64,000 nucleotides of DNA from Verrucosispora sioxanthis (GTDB taxonomy: Bacteria > Actinomycetota > Actinomycetes > Mycobacteriales > Micromonosporaceae): positions 234,994-298,993 of the forward strand of contig NZ_SAIY01000009.1 in the NCBI RefSeq assembly GCF_010560025.1, in the 5' to 3' direction. The position numbers and the translations under genes were made by a program. Of the stretch, positions 61,691 to 64,000 are shown piece after piece (position 1 is the first letter of the stretch; the number at the start of each line of letters is the position of its first letter). The notes beneath the pieces were generated by a model. The model did no database searches, was not told the DNA's origin, and saw nothing but the letters and a program-made list of their open reading frames with translations.

Positions 61691-61728
61691 ACGGGCCCCA
61701 CCGACCGACCAGGCCGGGCGGGGCCCGT
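61691..61728 (+). terminator. Terminator hairpin
   Basis: ACGGGCCCC 61691-61699 / GGGGCCCGT 61720-61728, perfect 9 bp with a 20-nt loop, 15 bp after the membrane-protein stop. Confidence 0.6.
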
Positions 61729-61900
61729 CGTGCTGCCGGCCGGCACCCTCACTTCTTGCCCCGGGGAGCGCGGACGTCGGCCCGCGCACCATGTGTCGCC
61801 GGACCTGTCTCGGCCGCCGGCAGGGGCGTCGACGCCGTCCCTCGTCCGATCCGGGTGAGGCAGCCTCATCCGGACACCCACCAGGCTCGGTCGTGGCGGA

Positions 61901-62016
61901 CCTGGCCTGCCGAGCCCGACACGGGTTGAGCGCCGGGGCCTGCCTGGGCCGGACCCGGTGCGGGTTCTGCGCCCGGGCCTGCCTGCGCCGGACCCAGCGC
62001 GGGTCAGCAGCGCGTG
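61901..62016. repeat. Three degenerate ~39-bp tandem repeats in an otherwise empty region
   Basis: Copies begin at 61901, 61939 and 61978, each with CCTGCCTG(G/C)GCCGGACCC(G/A) and (T/G)GCGGGT-like blocks. They lie in the 433-bp gap 61677-62109 between the small membrane protein and the BON gene. The 39-bp period (13 codons) hints at former coding repeats, but no frame has a convincing start. Confidence 0.5.
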
Positions 62017-62109
62017 GGTGGCGGCGCCGCACCGCGCCACGGTGGCGTGCGTTCCGCGGCGGCCCTGCCGCGCGATCCGCGCCCACCCCTGCGGAGAAGG
62101 GAGTGACCG

Positions 62110-62799
62110 ATGGCCAGCATCTCGACGATCAACCGCACCGATCAGGACATCCAGTCCGCGGTGCTCGACGAACTCGGCTGGGAGCCCCGGGTACGGCCGC
62201 ACGAGATCGGGGTGGCCGTCACCGAGGGCGTGGTGACGCTGACCGGGCGGGTGGACAGCTACGCCAAGAAGTGGGCGGCCGAGCGTGCCGCGCACCGGGT
62301 CACGCAGGTGCGGGCGGTGGCCAACGACCTCGCGGTGCGACTGGTGACCGGTGCCGAACGCACTGACCCGGAGATCGCCGCCGCGGTCCAGCACGCCCTG
62401 CAGTGGCAGGCGTTCGTGCCGGTCGACGCGCTCGACGTGACGGTTTCCCAGGGCTGGGTCACCCTGCACGGCGAGGTCGAGTGGGAGTACCAGCGCCGCG
62501 CCGCCGAGCGGGCCGTCGGCCAACTGAACGGCGTACGTGGGGTCAGCGACGGCATGACCGTACGGCCGCCGGTACGCCCGGACGGTGCCCTCCTGGCCCG
62601 GCGCATCGTCGACGCGCTGGCCCGCAACCGTGCCACCGACGCCGAGCAGGTGACGGTACGCGTGCACGGCGACACGGTGCTGCTGGGCGGGCTGGTGCAC
62701 TCGATGCCGGAACGCGCCGAGGTGGAACGGGTCGTCTGGTCCGCTCCCGGCATCCGTGAGGTGCAGAACCACATCGCGGTCGCCCCGGTGCTGCGCTGA
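62110..62799 (+). CDS. Triple BON-domain protein
   Basis: 229 residues; GAGAAGGGAGTGACCG precedes the ATG. Three BON (bacterial OsmY and nodulation) domains: about 10-78 (IGVAVTEGVVTLTGRVDSYAKK), 85-150 (LDVTVSQGWVTLHGEVEWEYQR) and 160-228 (VTVRVHGDTVLLGGLVHSMPER). No signal peptide is obvious. BON domains bind phospholipid or envelope; likely a stress-associated protein. Confidence 0.9.
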   Translation: MASISTINRTDQDIQSAVLDELGWEPRVRPHEIGVAVTEGVVTLTGRVDSYAKKWAAERAAHRVTQVRAVANDLAVRLVTGAERTDPEIAAAVQHALQWQAFVPVDALDVTVSQGWVTLHGEVEWEYQRRAAERAVGQLNGVRGVSDGMTVRPPVRPDGALLARRIVDALARNRATDAEQVTVRVHGDTVLLGGLVHSMPERAEVERVVWSAPGIREVQNHIAVAPVLR

Positions 62800-62818
62800 G
62801 CCGTGGCGGAACCACCCG

Positions 62819-62845
62819 GGTCGGGTGAGCCGCGCTCACCCGACC
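62819..62845 (+). terminator. Terminator hairpin
   Basis: GGTCGGGTGAGC / GCTCACCCGACC, perfect 12 bp with a 3-nt loop, between BON and DsbA-like genes, 20 bp before the latter's ATG. Confidence 0.6.
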
Positions 62846-62864
62846 GGGCCCGAGGCTGGGGGAT

Positions 62865-63425
62865 ATGACCGACCAGCTGACCACGCCCCTGCAGGTCACC
62901 GCGCGACTGCGCACCCCCGTCACGGAGCACGACCACATCCGTGGTCCGCACAGCGCACCGGTGACGATCGTCCAGTACGGCGACTTCCAGTGCCCCTTCT
63001 GCGGCCTGGCCCACGCCAACCTGACGGAGGTGTTGCGGCAGCGCGCCGACACCGTCCGGCACGTCTACCGCCACTTCCCGATCACCAACGTGCACCCGTA
63101 CGCCGAGCGGGCCGCCGAGGCCGCCGAGGCCGCCGGGCGGCGGGGCAGGTTCTGGCAGATGCACGACTGGCTCTACGACCACCAGGACCAGTTGGATCCG
63201 GTGCACCTGACGCTCGGCGTCGAGCAGCTCGGCCTGCCCGTCGACGAGGTGGAGGCGGAGATCGGACGCCACGCACACGGCGACCGGATCCGGCACGACT
63301 TCGTCGGCGCCATTCGCAGCGGCGTGGACGCCACCCCCACCCTCTTCGTCAACGACATCCGCCACGACGCCGACTTCGCCCCGGCCACCCTGCTCGCCGC
63401 CGTCGACGCCGCCGCCGCCCCCTGA
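62865..63425 (+). CDS. DsbA-family thioredoxin-fold oxidoreductase
   Basis: 186 residues. Active site CPFC at 43-46 (YGDFQCPFCGLAH), VYRHFPITNVHPYAERAAEAAEAAG, and cis-Pro loop ATPTLFVND. Similar to DsbA/FrnE-like and NhaA-linked thioredoxin domains. No signal peptide, so cytoplasmic. Probably thiol-disulfide exchange under stress. Confidence 0.9.
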   Translation: MTDQLTTPLQVTARLRTPVTEHDHIRGPHSAPVTIVQYGDFQCPFCGLAHANLTEVLRQRADTVRHVYRHFPITNVHPYAERAAEAAEAAGRRGRFWQMHDWLYDHQDQLDPVHLTLGVEQLGLPVDEVEAEIGRHAHGDRIRHDFVGAIRSGVDATPTLFVNDIRHDADFAPATLLAAVDAAAAP

Positions 63426-63433
63426 CCCAGATT

Positions 63434-63489
63434 GATCATGAGGTTGTTGTCGCGCCACGCCGAACGGCGGGGACAACAACCTCATGATC
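63434..63489. terminator. Long bidirectional hairpin
   Basis: Perfect 18-bp inverted repeat GATCATGAGGTTGTTGTC 63434-63451 / 63472-63489 with a 20-nt loop, between the convergent DsbA-like and LuxR genes. Confidence 0.75.
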
Positions 63490-63504
63490 GACGAGACGGT
63501 CGCG

Positions 63505-63549
63505 GGGTGGGGCGGGTCAGGGTGGGGCGGGTCAGGGTGGGGCGGGTCA
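63505..63549. repeat. 15-bp tandem repeat, three perfect copies
   Basis: GGGTGGGGCGGGTCA three times in a row. The last copy's final TCA is the LuxR gene stop codon (read on the minus strand), so the array abuts the end of the coding region. Confidence 0.9.
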
Positions 63550-64000
63550 GATGAGATGGAGTTGGCGGGCGCGGCGGACGGCGTCGCGGCGGCGGGTCGC
63601 GTCGAGCTTGCGGTAGATGTTGCGGACGTGGGTCTTGACGGTGTTGACCGAGACCGACAGCTCCGCCGCGATCTCCACGTTGGAGAGGATGCTCTGCAGG
63701 TAACGCAGGATCGTCAGCTCCCGCTCGGTGAGCGGCTCGTCCAGCGGTGCCACCACCGCGTCGGCGGTGCCGGTGCCGCCCGTCGGCGCGGCCGGGGTGT
63801 CGGCGGCGCGTACCAGGTCGCTCACCAGAGACCAGTGGGCGGTGCCGGAGTCGAGATGGACGGCGAGCAGCTCCCGCACTCCCGGCTCGGCCCGCAGGAA
63901 CGGGCGACGGTGATCGTCCGGTGCGGCCAGGTCCAGCGCCTGCTCCAACATCCGACCCGCCCGACGGTCGTCACCGGCCCGGACGGCCAGCACCGTGGCC
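63547..64000 (-). CDS. LuxR-family (LAL/MalT-like) regulator, C-terminal part
   Basis: About 150 residues visible, continuing past the window end. The C-terminal LuxR HTH is complete: PLTERELTILRYLQSILSNVEIAAELSVSVNTVKTHVRNIYRKLDATRRRDAV. Upstream Ala/Leu/Arg-rich sequence (LAVRAGDDRRAGRMLEQALDLA) is typical of the TPR-like region of large ATP-dependent LuxR regulators. Stop at 63547-63549 within a 15-bp repeat array. Confidence 0.88.
   Translation of the reverse strand, partial: ATVLAVRAGDDRRAGRMLEQALDLAAPDDHRRPFLRAEPGVRELLAVHLDSGTAHWSLVSDLVRAADTPAAPTGGTGTADAVVAPLDEPLTERELTILRYLQSILSNVEIAAELSVSVNTVKTHVRNIYRKLDATRRRDAVRRARQLHLI

Overview
The window is high-GC DNA with strong G/C third-position bias and many GTG starts. 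It looks like a Micromonosporaceae chromosome (Micromonospora, Salinispora or relatives). Gene order matches the actinobacterial core locus known in Mycobacterium tuberculosis as Rv2228c-Rv2245: RNase H/phosphatase, zinc-ribbon protein, Nif3-like protein, AhpE, DUF3052, AceE, PucR-type regulator, then fabD-fabH-acpP-fabF. A DUF3145 gene follows nearby, as in Streptomyces. Accessory genes are inserted between these blocks. No phage, IS element, CRISPR array or integrase was seen.

Layout. 0-6 kb: RNase HI/phosphatase fusion, zinc-ribbon coiled coil, frameshifted Nif3-like gene, flavoprotein, XRE regulator and a divergent short prim-pol protein. 6.4-12.6 kb: a tightly overlapping minus-strand operon, DUF1800 - Tat-exported DUF1501 - ferric-reductase-like flavocytochrome - FMN-binding carrier - ApbE flavin transferase, apparently an extracytoplasmic electron-transfer module. 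13-20 kb: DUF3040, SWIM protein plus SNF2 helicase (the helicase carries about seven single-base frameshifts), PfkB kinase, polysaccharide pyruvyl transferase. 20.3-24.1 kb: a 61-residue LPXTG-like membrane microprotein translationally coupled to a hyaluronan-synthase-like glycosyltransferase, a phosphotransferase remnant, palindromic repeats, an alpha/beta hydrolase, a membrane protein and tRNA-Val. 24.1-34 kb: AhpE, DUF3052, a fused E1 alpha/beta 2-oxoacid dehydrogenase with its MarR regulator, PhoD, YjbQ and AceE. 34-44.5 kb: exported LVIVD and HVHP proteins, SRPBCC protein, GH1 glucosidase plus MFS permease, GltX, CopC and a frameshifted PucR regulator. 44.6-51.8 kb: type II fatty-acid synthase genes, lipoprotein, GH3 lipoprotein, DUF3145 and a small conserved-looking protein. 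51.8-64 kb: frameshifted carbonic anhydrase, hydrolase, HelD-like helicase, CDF efflux, a c-di-AMP riboswitch in front of a coiled-coil/M15-like cell-wall protein, PfkB-SurE, STAS protein, small envelope proteins, BON, DsbA-like and a LuxR regulator cut by the window end.

The genes mix central metabolism (acetyl-CoA and branched acyl-CoA supply feeding FAS II), cell-envelope functions and redox. Many convergent junctions carry long perfect hairpins. About thirteen apparent single-base deletions, each at or near short G/C runs in otherwise recognisable genes, suggest systematic sequence errors. The helicase, PucR, carbonic anhydrase and Nif3 genes should therefore not be declared dead without checking.
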